Source: Mycobacterium barrassiae (GTDB taxonomy: Bacteria; Actinomycetota; Actinomycetes; Mycobacteriales; Mycobacteriaceae). From it: a stretch of DNA of 49,550 nucleotides. A program made the translations under genes and the position numbers. The stretch lies in the NCBI RefSeq assembly GCF_025822765.1, contig NZ_JACKUK010000043.1, positions 1-49,550 of the forward strand, written 5' to 3'. Of this stretch, positions 8,467 to 16,715 are shown in pieces (positions within the stretch are counted from its first letter, which is position 1; every line of letters begins with the position of its first letter). The notes under the pieces were generated by a model. It ran no database searches. It saw nothing but the letters and a program-made list of their open reading frames with translations, and had not been told where the DNA came from.

Positions 8467-9171
8467 TCATTCGACGCCATAAACCTTCGTTCGGTAGCCG
8501 GCGTATGCGCGTCCTCCGAGGAGCGTCACCACCGTTCGTAGAGTCACGGGCAGAGACGCAAGGAACCGGCGCTGTTCGTCGGGAGAGGCATCGCGAAGCA
8601 GGGCGCCGGCGTATGCGAGTGAAAACCACAGATTTCGGGGCTTGACGTACGCGGCGCCACGGTCGATGAACGCCTGCCATTCCCTCTGCGTGATGTATCG
8701 CGCGATAAGTGGTACCAGGTCGCGTTCCTCGTGGTCGAAGTGTTCTCCGGCGTGCATCGCCAGTTTGTCGATGGCCGCGCCGAGTTCCGCCGCCTGCCGC
8801 GGATCAGCGCTGCGGGCCCACACAAGCCGGACCGACTCGACGGCGTCGATTGCCGCGGCGATGACCGCGTGCTCGTCACGTGGCTCCCGCAACGAACCAC
8901 CCGCGGACGGGATTTGTGCCTCCAGCCGCGGCCACAGCAGTTCGTCCTCGGCGTGGTGATGATGGCGCAGCACCGAAATCAGGTTTCCGAGGTAATTGCC
9001 GACGAATGTCGATCGGCGGGTGTCGCGCGGCGGAAGAGTAAGGATCAGCGCGCCAAGATCGCCGAACTCACGGCGGAACGTGCGATGGATCATCGCCATC
9101 TGGAACGGATCGCTTCGGATCGGGGCCTTTATCGCCCAATCTCGGTCGGTATCAGCTTCATCTACGGCCAC
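8467..9171 (-). CDS. Hemerythrin-like HHE cation-binding protein
   Basis: The product has 234 residues. A four-helix HHE pattern is visible: MIHRTFRREFGDL (His29), then LRHHHHAEDELLW (His70-73, Glu75), DEH (His101) and MHAGEHFDHEERDLVP (His140, His144, His147, Glu148). These residues can form a diiron site binding O2, NO or peroxide, as proposed for mycobacterial hemerythrin-like proteins. About 80 C-terminal residues follow, with no clear motif. The GTG at 9171 is chosen because a strong GAGGAGG sits 6 nt upstream; an in-frame start 20 codons further up lacks this. It is divergent from the regulator and cytoplasmic. Confidence 0.8.
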   Translation of the reverse strand: MAVDEADTDRDWAIKAPIRSDPFQMAMIHRTFRREFGDLGALILTLPPRDTRRSTFVGNYLGNLISVLRHHHHAEDELLWPRLEAQIPSAGGSLREPRDEHAVIAAAIDAVESVRLVWARSADPRQAAELGAAIDKLAMHAGEHFDHEERDLVPLIARYITQREWQAFIDRGAAYVKPRNLWFSLAYAGALLRDASPDEQRRFLASLPVTLRTVVTLLGGRAYAGYRTKVYGVE

Positions 9172-9312
9172 GGTGGTCCTCCTCGATCGAGTGGTCGAGT
9201 TAACCGTGGCCCCCGTCGAACGCCGGATCATCGGGGATTGCCCGTAAATGCCCCGGCCGACTACGGGATTTCCCTGATGTTCGCGGCGTAGCGCGCCGAG
9301 AAGGTGGCTAGC
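9172..9312. promoter_or_regulatory. Divergent intergenic region of the island (promoters expected)
   Basis: These 141 bp separate the hemerythrin-like gene from the regulator gene and must hold both promoters. A GAGGAGG Shine-Dalgarno for the minus-strand gene lies at 9178-9184, and a GAGAAGG for the plus-strand gene at 9298-9304. I see no convincing -35/-10 pair or long palindrome. Confidence 0.4.
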
Positions 9313-12300
9313 ATGACCGAACGTGATTCCCGCGCGGAGACACCGGCGGTGAACTGGGGTGAGTTGGGCGTGAGCGCGCTACCGACGGGGACGGTGACGC
9401 TGCTGCTCGCTGATGTCGAGGACTCAACACGGCTGTGGGAGACGCAACCGGAGGAGATGACCGACGCCGTCGCACGCTTGGACCGTGCGCTGGCAGACTT
9501 GCTCGATATCCACGCCGGCGTGCGGCCAGTCGAGCAAGGAGAGGGCGACAGCTTCGTGCTCGCCTTCACCCGCGCGACCGAGGCCACTGCGTGCGCCTTG
9601 GAGCTTCAGCGGGCGCCCGTTGATCCGATTCGATTGCGCATCGGTCTGCACACCGGCGAGGTGCAACTGCGCGACGAGGGCAATTACGTCGGCCCGACCA
9701 TCAACCGGGCGGCACGACTGCGCGATCTCGCCCACGGTGGTCAGACGGTGCTGTCCGGGACCACTGAGGACCTGATCGCCGACGCGCTGCCGGCCGACGC
9801 ATGGCTGACCGACCTCGGCACGCACGAACTGCGTGGTGTCATCCGCCCCGAACGCGTCGTGCAGCTGTGCCACCCCGGCATCCGCAACGACTTCCCACCG
9901 CTCCGGACCTCGAAATCAGGTGCCGCCGAACACCTACCAGCGCAGCTCACCAGTTTCATCGGCCGCGGCGAACAGATCCACGACGTGCGACGGGCTCTCG
10001 CCGCCAATCGGCTGGTCACGCTGACCGGCGCCGGTGGCGCCGGCAAGACCCGACTCGCCATACAGGTCGCAGGTCAGATGACTGCCCACTTCGGTGACGG
10101 AGTGCGCTATGTCGACCTCGCTCCGATCACCCAACCCGATTTGGTGCCAGCTGCGATGGCCGCCGCCTTGGGTCTGGCGGATCAGCCGAGCCGCTCGACG
10201 ACGGACATGATCATCCGGTTCGTCCGAGAGCGCAGGATGTTGGTGCTGCTGGACAACTGCGAGCACGTGCTGGACGCGTGCGCTGCGCTGGTCGACGCCG
10301 TTCTGACTAGCTGCCCGGGGCTGACACTGTTGGCGACCAGTCGCGAGCCCATAGGTGCGGCCAGTGAGGTGACCTGGCAAGTGCCGTCACTCTCGTTGGA
10401 CGACGAGGCCATCGAGCTGTTCGTCGACCGGGCGCGCCGGGTGCGCGCCGGTTTTACCGTGACTGACGACGGTGCCGTGAAGGAGATCTGCCGTCGCCTC
10501 GACGGCATGCCGCTGGCAATCGAACTCGCCGCGGCCAGGGTGCGCGCGTTGACACTGCTCGAGATCCTCGAGAGCTTGCACGACCGCTTCCGCCTGTTGA
10601 CCGGCGGTTCCCGTACCGCGGTGCGGAGGCAACAGACGCTGCAGGCCTCCGTGGACTGGTCGCACGCGCTGCTGACCGAACCCGAGCGAGTGTTGTTCCG
10701 CCGGCTCGCGGTCTTTTTGGGCGGGTTCGGTCTCAAGGCCGCTCAGGCCGTCGCCTGCAGCACCGAGACGGAGCGCTACCAGGTCCTGGATCAGTTGGCG
10801 CTTCTGGTGGATAAATCGCTGGTCGTCGCCGATGGCGTCGGTGGCCGAACGCGCTATCACCTGCTCGAAACGGTGCGCCAGTACGCCCTACAGAAGCTCG
10901 GTGAATCCGGCGAAGCCGATGCTGTGCGGACACGTCACCGCGACTACTACACCACGATGGCCGACGATCTCGATGCGCCGTCGGCCGCGGGCCGCCAGCA
11001 GAGTGTCGAAAATATGGAGACCGAGATCGACAACCTACGTGCGGCATTCGCCTGGAGCCGCGAGAACTCGGACGTCGACCTCGCGCTACAACTTGCCTCG
11101 TCGCTCCAGCCGCTGTGGCTCACGAGAGGTCGTCTGCGCGAAGGGCTCACCTGGGTCGATGGCGGTCTGAGCGACCTCGCCGCGAGCGGATGCGAAGTGG
11201 CACCGGCGGTGCGTGCCCGGGCTCTCGCCGACGTGGCCCTGTTCGACGGCTGGCTAGGAGTGCCCGCGCGCAGGGAACAGGCGGCAGAAGCGCTAGCGAT
11301 CGCTCGCCGACTCGACGACCCGCCTCTGGTGGTTCGCGCCCTCACCGCCTGCTGCGGAACCGCGGCCTTCGACCCCGAACAAGCGGCGGCGTACTTCGCC
11401 GAGGCCATCGACCTTGCGCGCAGCTTGGGAGACCGATGGCGGCTGAGCCAGCTCTTGGGATTTCACGCATACGCCGCAATGATGGCCGGCGACGCGACCG
11501 CAGCGCTCGCCGCAGGTGAGGAGGGCCGCGCACTCGCCGACGCGATCGGCGATCGGTTCGCTTCAGGTCTATGCCGAGTGTGGGGGCTGGCCGCAGCACG
11601 GGCCGTGCTCGGGGACCTTCGAGGCGGCGACAAGCAGTTGGCGGAAGTGGTTGCGGATGCGGGAGCGGCTGGCGACCTGTTGTGCAGGTTCAACGGTCTC
11701 ACCACGCACAGCTTCGTCCTGGGCTGGCAGGGCAAGACCGCCGAGGCGCGAGCCGCCGCCGAAGAGGCCATCAGCTCCGCTGCGGAGCTCGGCGTGCTCG
11801 TCGAGGGGCAGGGCTACCTGACCTTGTCGAACGCGGAGCTCGCGGCGGGCGACGTCGAGGCTGCCATGAACGCTCTCGTCCAGGGCTGGAAGCGCATTGG
11901 AGACATCGAGTTTTCGGCGATGAACTTGCGTTGGAGAGCGGAAACCGAACTCGCAGCGGGAGATTTGGACATGGCCGCCGGGTGGGCGGACCGGGCTGTG
12001 TCATGCACGACGGGGTTCTTTCACATGTTGTCGCTGACCACTCGTGCTCGAGTGGCGTTGGCACGAACCGACATCGACGCAGCTGAACGCGACGCCTACG
12101 ACGCGCTCGCCTGTGCGACCGAGGTCAGCGCCCTGGTCGGGCTGCCCGACATCCTCGACTGCCTCACCTACCTGGCCGCGAATGCTGGCGCATATCCGCT
12201 GGCGGCCCGCCTCGGTGGCGCGGCGGAAGCAATCCGGGTCCGTACCGGTGAGGTTCGATACAGGATCCACCAAGACGAGGACGAGGCGTCGGTGACTGCG

Positions 12301-12618
12301 CTGCGAAATGCGATGGGCGAAACCGACTTCGACGTCAACTGGGCTGAAGGCGCTTCGTTGTCCACCGATGAGGCGATCGCGTATGCCCAGCGCGGCCGCG
12401 GGGAACGCAAACGCCCGTCGACCGGCTGGGCCTCGCTCACCCCCACTGAACGCGACGTGGTGCGGCTTGTAAGCGAAGGCCTGAGCAACAAGGACGTCGC
12501 CATGAGGCTCTTCGTTTCACCACGAACCGTCGAAACTCACCTCACACACGTCTACACCAAGCTCGGCCTCTCCTCACGCGTCCAACTCGCTCAGGAAGCC
12601 ACCCGCCGGGGGGCGTGA
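9313..12618 (+). CDS. Large regulator: class III nucleotide cyclase domain, NB-ARC-like ATPase, TPR-like region and LuxR HTH
   Basis: The product has 1101 residues. At 25-185 is a class III cyclase homology domain: metal Asp34 in LLADVEDSTRLW, Asp79 in GEGDSF, Asn131/Arg135 in INRAARL. At 210-500 is a STAND-type ATPase with P-loop GAGGAGKT (239-246), LVLLDNCEHVLDA as Walker B region, and GMPLAIELAAARV. A long helical TPR-like region follows. The last 60 residues are a LuxR-type helix-turn-helix (LTPTERDVVRLVSEGLSNKD). This architecture matches M. tuberculosis Rv0386, Rv1358, Rv0890c and Rv2488c. The usual Lys and Asp that select adenine are Gln and Asn here. A GTG three codons upstream is an alternative start, but the spacing to GAGAAGG favours the ATG at 9313. 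It probably regulates the divergent hemerythrin-like gene, among other targets. Confidence 0.85.
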   Translation: MTERDSRAETPAVNWGELGVSALPTGTVTLLLADVEDSTRLWETQPEEMTDAVARLDRALADLLDIHAGVRPVEQGEGDSFVLAFTRATEATACALELQRAPVDPIRLRIGLHTGEVQLRDEGNYVGPTINRAARLRDLAHGGQTVLSGTTEDLIADALPADAWLTDLGTHELRGVIRPERVVQLCHPGIRNDFPPLRTSKSGAAEHLPAQLTSFIGRGEQIHDVRRALAANRLVTLTGAGGAGKTRLAIQVAGQMTAHFGDGVRYVDLAPITQPDLVPAAMAAALGLADQPSRSTTDMIIRFVRERRMLVLLDNCEHVLDACAALVDAVLTSCPGLTLLATSREPIGAASEVTWQVPSLSLDDEAIELFVDRARRVRAGFTVTDDGAVKEICRRLDGMPLAIELAAARVRALTLLEILESLHDRFRLLTGGSRTAVRRQQTLQASVDWSHALLTEPERVLFRRLAVFLGGFGLKAAQAVACSTETERYQVLDQLALLVDKSLVVADGVGGRTRYHLLETVRQYALQKLGESGEADAVRTRHRDYYTTMADDLDAPSAAGRQQSVENMETEIDNLRAAFAWSRENSDVDLALQLASSLQPLWLTRGRLREGLTWVDGGLSDLAASGCEVAPAVRARALADVALFDGWLGVPARREQAAEALAIARRLDDPPLVVRALTACCGTAAFDPEQAAAYFAEAIDLARSLGDRWRLSQLLGFHAYAAMMAGDATAALAAGEEGRALADAIGDRFASGLCRVWGLAAARAVLGDLRGGDKQLAEVVADAGAAGDLLCRFNGLTTHSFVLGWQGKTAEARAAAEEAISSAAELGVLVEGQGYLTLSNAELAAGDVEAAMNALVQGWKRIGDIEFSAMNLRWRAETELAAGDLDMAAGWADRAVSCTTGFFHMLSLTTRARVALARTDIDAAERDAYDALACATEVSALVGLPDILDCLTYLAANAGAYPLAARLGGAAEAIRVRTGEVRYRIHQDEDEASVTALRNAMGETDFDVNWAEGASLSTDEAIAYAQRGRGERKRPSTGWASLTPTERDVVRLVSEGLSNKDVAMRLFVSPRTVETHLTHVYTKLGLSSRVQLAQEATRRGA

Positions 12619-12658
12619 ACCGATCGCGGCCGCGTCTAACTGCTATCGCGACGAAGTT

Positions 12659-12705
12659 CGCGAATTGCTCGCGACGCCAACGGTTTAGCGATTGGTGTCG
12701 TCGCT
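12659..12705 (+). repeat. 47-bp direct repeat, right copy
   Basis: This is identical to 8352-8398. It contains the true 3' end of the Rv2144c-like gene (stop complement at 12685-12687). Just upstream, 12648-12658 still resembles the phosphoribosyltransferase coding sequence, with changes at two third-codon positions. Confidence 0.95.
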
Positions 12706-13011
12706 GGAGATGTCGTCGGCCTGCTGGACGACCGTCGTCTCGGCCTCGTAATCGGGCTCCGACTCGGCCACCGGCTCCTCGGGGTATTCCTCGTCGAACT
12801 CCGCGACCTGGTCGCCCTCGGGGTCTGCCGGACCTTCACGCTCTTCCGGTTCTTTCCTCGACCGGTCGCGTATCGCATCGACGATCAGCAGCACCACGCC
12901 GATGACGCTCGCCGCGATACATACCCACGCGATCAACTCATTGCTGGTGACGACAGCGGTCACCAACGCGGCAAGACCGATGACGGCGAGCACAAGAGCA
13001 ACGATCAACAT
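12685..13011 (-). CDS. Small membrane protein with acidic tail (Rv2144c-like)
   Basis: The product has 108 residues. Two hydrophobic segments (about 2-22 and 26-46) are followed by a basic stop (DRSRK) and a strongly acidic, low-complexity tail of about 55 residues. It lies next to wag31, as Rv2144c does in M. tuberculosis. Function is unknown; its constant place beside the polar-growth and division genes suggests an envelope role. Its last codons lie inside the 47-bp repeat. Confidence 0.75.
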   Translation of the reverse strand: MLIVALVLAVIGLAALVTAVVTSNELIAWVCIAASVIGVVLLIVDAIRDRSRKEPEEREGPADPEGDQVAEFDEEYPEEPVAESEPDYEAETTVVQQADDISSDDTNR

Positions 13012-13058
13012 CGGTCAACCCCGGAGTCGTTGGGACGCGGACTAGTAAACGTAAGTGT

Positions 13059-13868
13059 CTAGTTGTTGCCGCGGTTGAACTGGTTGAAACCGCCGGCATC
13101 GCTGTTGGCGCCGGAATCCACCGGGGCGGCTGAGCCGCGCTGGCCCAGTTCCTCGAGCTGCGATTCCAGGTAGGTCTTCAGGCGCGTCCGGTACTCCCGC
13201 TCGAAGGTGCGCAGCTGTTCGAGGCGACCTTCCAGCACCGTGCGCTGCTGGTTGATGGTGCCCATGATCTCGGAATGCTTGCGCTCGGCATCGGCCTGCA
13301 GGGCGTCGGCCTTCTCCTGCGCCTGCCGCAGCTGGGTTTCCGAGCGGGTCTGCGCGTCGGCCAGCATGGCGTCGGCGCGCTGACGTGCCTCGGCGACCGT
13401 GGTCTCCGCGGTCTGCTTGGCCTCGCTGACCAGGGTATCGGCCTGGGCGCGGGCGTCGGCGAGCATCTTGTCGGACTCGGCCTTGGCGGTTTCGGTCAGT
13501 CGGTCGGCGGTGTCCTGAGCCAGGGCCAGCACGCGTGCCGCCTTGATCGCCTGATCTTCGTTGGCCGACGGGCTCGCGGGCGCCTCATAGGCAGGCTGCG
13601 GGGTCGGCTCGGGGGTGGGCGCGGGTGTCGGGGCGGCCTCGTATTGCGGTGCGGCCTGCGCCGTCTGGCCACCGCCACCTGCAGCGGCGAGCTCCTGGTC
13701 CAGTTCGGCGACGCGCTGACGGAGGTCGGCGTTCTCCTCGATGAGGCGGGTCAGCTCGTTCTCAACCAGATCGAGGAAGGCGTCGACCTCGTCCTCGTTG
13801 TAGCCGCGCTTGCCAATGGGTGGCTTGCTGAACGCAACGTTGTGAACGTCGGCTGGTGTGAGCGGCAT
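13059..13868 (-). CDS. wag31: DivIVA-family polar growth protein Wag31
   Basis: The product has 269 residues. The N-terminal DivIVA domain ([20 protein letters not shown]) is the membrane-curvature-binding crossed-loop region. A Pro/Ala/Thr-rich spacer (about 61-105) follows, then a long coiled coil (about 108-245) with repeated AxxxAxxxx/QAQEKADAL-type heptads, and a short QFNRG-type tail. Wag31 marks the cell poles and organises peptidoglycan synthesis there. The position equivalent to the M. tuberculosis Thr73 phosphosite is Ala73. It is the last division gene before the Rv2144c-like gene. Confidence 0.97.
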   Translation of the reverse strand: MPLTPADVHNVAFSKPPIGKRGYNEDEVDAFLDLVENELTRLIEENADLRQRVAELDQELAAAGGGGQTAQAAPQYEAAPTPAPTPEPTPQPAYEAPASPSANEDQAIKAARVLALAQDTADRLTETAKAESDKMLADARAQADTLVSEAKQTAETTVAEARQRADAMLADAQTRSETQLRQAQEKADALQADAERKHSEIMGTINQQRTVLEGRLEQLRTFEREYRTRLKTYLESQLEELGQRGSAAPVDSGANSDAGGFNQFNRGNN

Positions 13869-13935
13869 TGTCTGCCCCCTTGGAGTCTGGACCGTAAACC
13901 GATCTCAAAGTGTAAAGCCTCGCTGGAACGTAACT
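13869..13935 (-). promoter_or_regulatory. Putative wag31 promoter region
   Basis: Upstream of wag31, read on the minus strand, are TACACT (13909-13914) and TACGGT (13891-13896); both fit the mycobacterial -10 pattern TANNNT. No good -35 is seen for either. A 238-bp gap before yggT makes a separate promoter likely, but the exact element is uncertain. Confidence 0.3.
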
Positions 13936-14106
13936 GGCGTCCATCCTGTCACACCAGACCCTGCGGTTGCGGAAGAGCCCAATAATTAAGAGCGAATTTC
14001 AATGTCGGCGATCGCGGTTGTGCGATTCAACGGACGAATATCGACGGCGGCAAACCCGCCGGTCGGCCAGTCGTCAACCAAAGAATTCGCGACCGACGGA
14101 CGGTTC

Positions 14107-14397
14107 TCAGACCGCCGCGCCGAAGGCCAATTGCATACCGATGAACGCCACCAGCAGCAGCACCATGATGGACAGGTCGAACCGGACGGCACCTATCGTG
14201 AGCTGCGGGATCAGCCGACGCAGCAGCTTCACCGGCGGGTCTGTCACGGTCATGATCAATTCCAGGATCACGACCGTCGCGCCCTTGGGCTGCCAGTCAC
14301 GGGAGAACGAGCGGATGAACTCGACCACGACGCGGGCAATCAACAGCAGCCAGAAGACGAACAGGGCGAAGCCCAGGATGTCGAAGAAGAGCGCCAA
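14107..14397 (-). CDS. YggT family membrane protein (Rv2146c)
   Basis: The product has 96 residues, with two hydrophobic stretches (about 4-27 and 71-94) and a central amphipathic segment containing TDPPVKLLRRLIP, the YggT-family signature. YggT proteins accompany division genes in many Gram-positive bacteria. The molecular role is unsettled; a membrane role near SepF and FtsZ is inferred from position. The gap to sepF is 136 bp. Confidence 0.85.
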   Translation of the reverse strand: MALFFDILGFALFVFWLLLIARVVVEFIRSFSRDWQPKGATVVILELIMTVTDPPVKLLRRLIPQLTIGAVRFDLSIMVLLLVAFIGMQLAFGAAV

Positions 14398-14533
14398 CTA
14401 AGCCGACCTCACTACCCGTGTGACATTGGATACAGGCACCAACCCGACCCCGAAAGCCAGGCGCTGGCGCGCGCCGCCAGCCTACCTGGCACGTTCACGG
14501 ACGGCGCCGGGGCTAATCGGCGCCGGCGGTCAG

Positions 14534-15178
14534 CTATTGATACGCGTAAAAACCGGCTTCGGCGATACGGCGACGTTCCTCGGCCGTGACATCGATATCG
14601 GCGGGTGACAACAGGAAGACTTTGGTGGCGACCTTGTCGAACGAGCCGCGCAGCGCGAACGCCAGCCCGGCCGCGAAGTCGACCAGCCGCTTGGCGTCGG
14701 CGTTGTCCATGGTCACCAGATCCATGATGACCGGGGTGCCGTCGCGGAACCGCTCCCCGATGGTGCGCGCCTCGCTGTAGTCCTTGGGACGCAGCGTGGT
14801 GATCTTGGACAGCGGGCTGCCGGCCTCGAAGAGCTCCGCCATCCGCCGCGGATCCATCGCAAGTGCGCCACGGGTCGAGCCACGCAGTGCGCCCAGCCGC
14901 GACGACGCCCGCTCGAACTCACGCGGACCGCGCAGCCTGCCCTCGAAGCGGTCCTCGTCGCGATAACCACCGCGGTAGCCGGGACCGTCGTCGTATTCGC
15001 GGTCGTCGTAACCGCGTGCGTAACCGTCGCCCTCGAACCGGTCGTCGAACCGGTCCTCTCGCGAGCGGCGGGAGTAGCCGCGTGCGGGGCTGCGATCGTC
15101 GTCTTCGTAGTACTCGTCCTCGTAGTCATCCATCGGCGCCATACCGAAATACGCCTTGACCTTGTGGAGTGTGCTCAT
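14534..15178 (-). CDS. sepF: Cell division protein SepF
   Basis: The product has 214 residues. A short amphipathic membrane-binding N-terminus ([13 protein letters not shown]) leads into a long disordered linker rich in Asp, Arg, Tyr and Gly (about 17-95). The globular SepF domain occupies about 115-214 ([51 protein letters not shown]). SepF binds the FtsZ C-terminus and tethers the Z-ring to the membrane; actinobacteria lack FtsA and ZipA. The ATG is preceded by AGAAGGG. The upstream yggS stop is 61 bp away. Confidence 0.96.
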   Translation of the reverse strand: MSTLHKVKAYFGMAPMDDYEDEYYEDDDRSPARGYSRRSREDRFDDRFEGDGYARGYDDREYDDGPGYRGGYRDEDRFEGRLRGPREFERASSRLGALRGSTRGALAMDPRRMAELFEAGSPLSKITTLRPKDYSEARTIGERFRDGTPVIMDLVTMDNADAKRLVDFAAGLAFALRGSFDKVATKVFLLSPADIDVTAEERRRIAEAGFYAYQ

Positions 15179-15239
15179 CGCTCGACCCTTCTACCTGTCG
15201 CTCTGGTGTCTGTGATGATGATGTGACTGGAGTGACTAC

Positions 15240-15989
15240 TCATGGTGACGTTAGAGGACGTTGTCCCAATAGCGCGGTACCGACACGCACACACGTCGAG
15301 CCGTGTTTCACCGCCACCTCGAGATCGCCGGACATGCCTGCGGACAATTCCAGGCGCTGCTCATAGTCCCGCTGGACCCTCGCGAGCTCGGACTGCAAAC
15401 GCGCGAAGGCCGCATCGGGGTCCGCTCCCAACGGCGGAATGGCCATCAGCCCAACGAACTCCACACCCGCGCAGGCGTCGGCGGCGGCGCACACCTCGTC
15501 GACGGCTCCGGGGTCGCCGATGTCCACACCCCCGCGCTTCGGGTCTCCGTCGAGGCTGACCTGTATATAGATGCGAAGCGGCGCGGTCCGGTGACCGTCG
15601 TCGAGCGCTTGTGTCGCAGCGCGGTCGAGCGCTTCGATGATGCGCACGCTGTCGACGGAGTGCGCGGCGTACGCCCATCCGGCTATCGAGCGCGCCTTAT
15701 TGCGCTGGATCCGCCCGACCATGTGCCAGCGAATGGGGGCGCCACCCACAAGATTGGCGACTTCCGCCGCTTTATTCACCGCTTCCTGCTCGCGTGATTC
15801 GCCAAAAGAGTCGCAACCCAATTGGTGCAGAATTGCCACATCGGTGGCCGGGAAGAATTTGGTAATCGGAAGTAATTCGATTTCGTCGGAATTGCGTCCG
15901 GCGGCCTCCGCCGCCGCGGCCAGCCGCGTCCGGATCGCGCTCAGCGCATCGGCCAATTCCACTTCGCGAGTCGCCACAGCGCTGGTCAT
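15240..15989 (-). CDS. yggS: YggS family pyridoxal-phosphate homeostasis protein
   Basis: The product has 249 residues. The PLP-binding lysine lies in LLPITKFFPATDV, and the barrel signatures FGESREQEAVNKA, WHMVGRIQRNKAR, QVSLDGDPKRGG and GSTCVRVGTALLG are present. YggS proteins bind PLP without known enzymatic turnover and help keep B6 vitamers and amino acids balanced. The ATG at 15989 is chosen because it overlaps the yfiH stop as ATGA; another ATG lies three codons upstream. Confidence 0.9.
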   Translation of the reverse strand: MTSAVATREVELADALSAIRTRLAAAAEAAGRNSDEIELLPITKFFPATDVAILHQLGCDSFGESREQEAVNKAAEVANLVGGAPIRWHMVGRIQRNKARSIAGWAYAAHSVDSVRIIEALDRAATQALDDGHRTAPLRIYIQVSLDGDPKRGGVDIGDPGAVDEVCAAADACAGVEFVGLMAIPPLGADPDAAFARLQSELARVQRDYEQRLELSAGMSGDLEVAVKHGSTCVRVGTALLGQRPLTSP

Positions 15990-16693
15990 TCCATCCACAC
16001 CAGGGACGCCAGCCGACCCGTCGGCGCATCACGGCGGTGACTGAACAGATTGCGGTCCTCCACCGTGCAGCGCGGGTCGATGTCGATCGCGGTGATTCCC
16101 AAATCCGTTAGTTGCCTTGCGATCCCGGCCCGCAGATCCAGAGCGGGGGTCTTCTTGGCAGTCGTGGTCCGGCTGCCCGGCAGGGTGGCCTCCACCTCCT
16201 CTGCCATCGCCGCGGGAACCTCGTAGTTGCGTCCACTCGCCGACGGCCCGAGCAACACCGAGATGTCCTCGACGTGTGCGCCGACGTCGAGCATCGCCTC
16301 GACCGTGCGCAGCACGACACCGTTCTGCGCCCCCACGCGTCCCGCGTGCGCGGCGCCGACCACTCCTGCGCGCGCGTCGCCGAGCAACACGGGGACACAA
16401 TCCGCGGTCACCACCGCCAAGGCCAACCGCGGCGTGGTGGTGACCAATGCGTCGGCCTGGTCGACGGGCGCATCCGGGTGTTCGTCCACGACGACGACCC
16501 GGTCGCCATGCACCTGGTTCATCCACACCACACCGTTGTCCCCCAGCCCGATCGCGGCGGCCAGCCGCTTGCGATTGGCGGCCACCGCGGCGGGATCGTC
16601 GCCGACGTGGTCGCCGAGGTTGAAGGTGTCGAACGGCGGTGCGGACACGCCACCGGCGCGGGTTGTGGTCACGCGGCGAATACGAACCGTCAC
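15986..16693 (-). CDS. yfiH: YfiH/LACC1-family polyphenol oxidase-like protein (Rv2149c)
   Basis: The product has 235 residues. Family signatures are present: FNLGDHVGDDPAAVAANR, WMNQVHGDRV, VVTADCVPVLL and GAAHAGRVG, holding the His and Cys metal-site residues of the DUF152/laccase-domain family, plus DPRCTVED near the end. Relatives act as purine nucleoside phosphorylase/adenosine deaminase-like enzymes or were linked to peptidoglycan quality control. The GTG at 16693 is preferred; longer starts would run into the end of ftsZ, whose stop is at 16716. Confidence 0.88.
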   Translation of the reverse strand: MTVRIRRVTTTRAGGVSAPPFDTFNLGDHVGDDPAAVAANRKRLAAAIGLGDNGVVWMNQVHGDRVVVVDEHPDAPVDQADALVTTTPRLALAVVTADCVPVLLGDARAGVVGAAHAGRVGAQNGVVLRTVEAMLDVGAHVEDISVLLGPSASGRNYEVPAAMAEEVEATLPGSRTTTAKKTPALDLRAGIARQLTDLGITAIDIDPRCTVEDRNLFSHRRDAPTGRLASLVWME

Positions 16694-16715
16694 GTCCGCC
16701 AGTATCGCTGCGATG

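Larger units (their letters stand above)
8399..12658. mobile_element. 4.3-kb inserted island flanked by 47-bp direct repeats
   Basis: The repeat-to-repeat offset is 4307 bp. Removing one repeat copy and the intervening DNA restores a phosphoribosyltransferase gene whose stop overlaps the stop of the Rv2144c-like gene, the arrangement expected from conserved mycobacterial order. The island carries a hemerythrin-like gene and a divergent cyclase/LuxR-type regulator, with no integrase or transposase. The layout is what a single crossover of a 4307-bp circle, or site-specific integration into a gene 3' end, would leave. The mechanism is inferred. Confidence 0.7.

Noticed and set aside
8399-12658. 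Integrase, transposase or tRNA at the island
   Set aside because: Both strands were read; only the hemerythrin-like gene and the regulator are credible, and no tRNA-like sequence is seen at the repeats.
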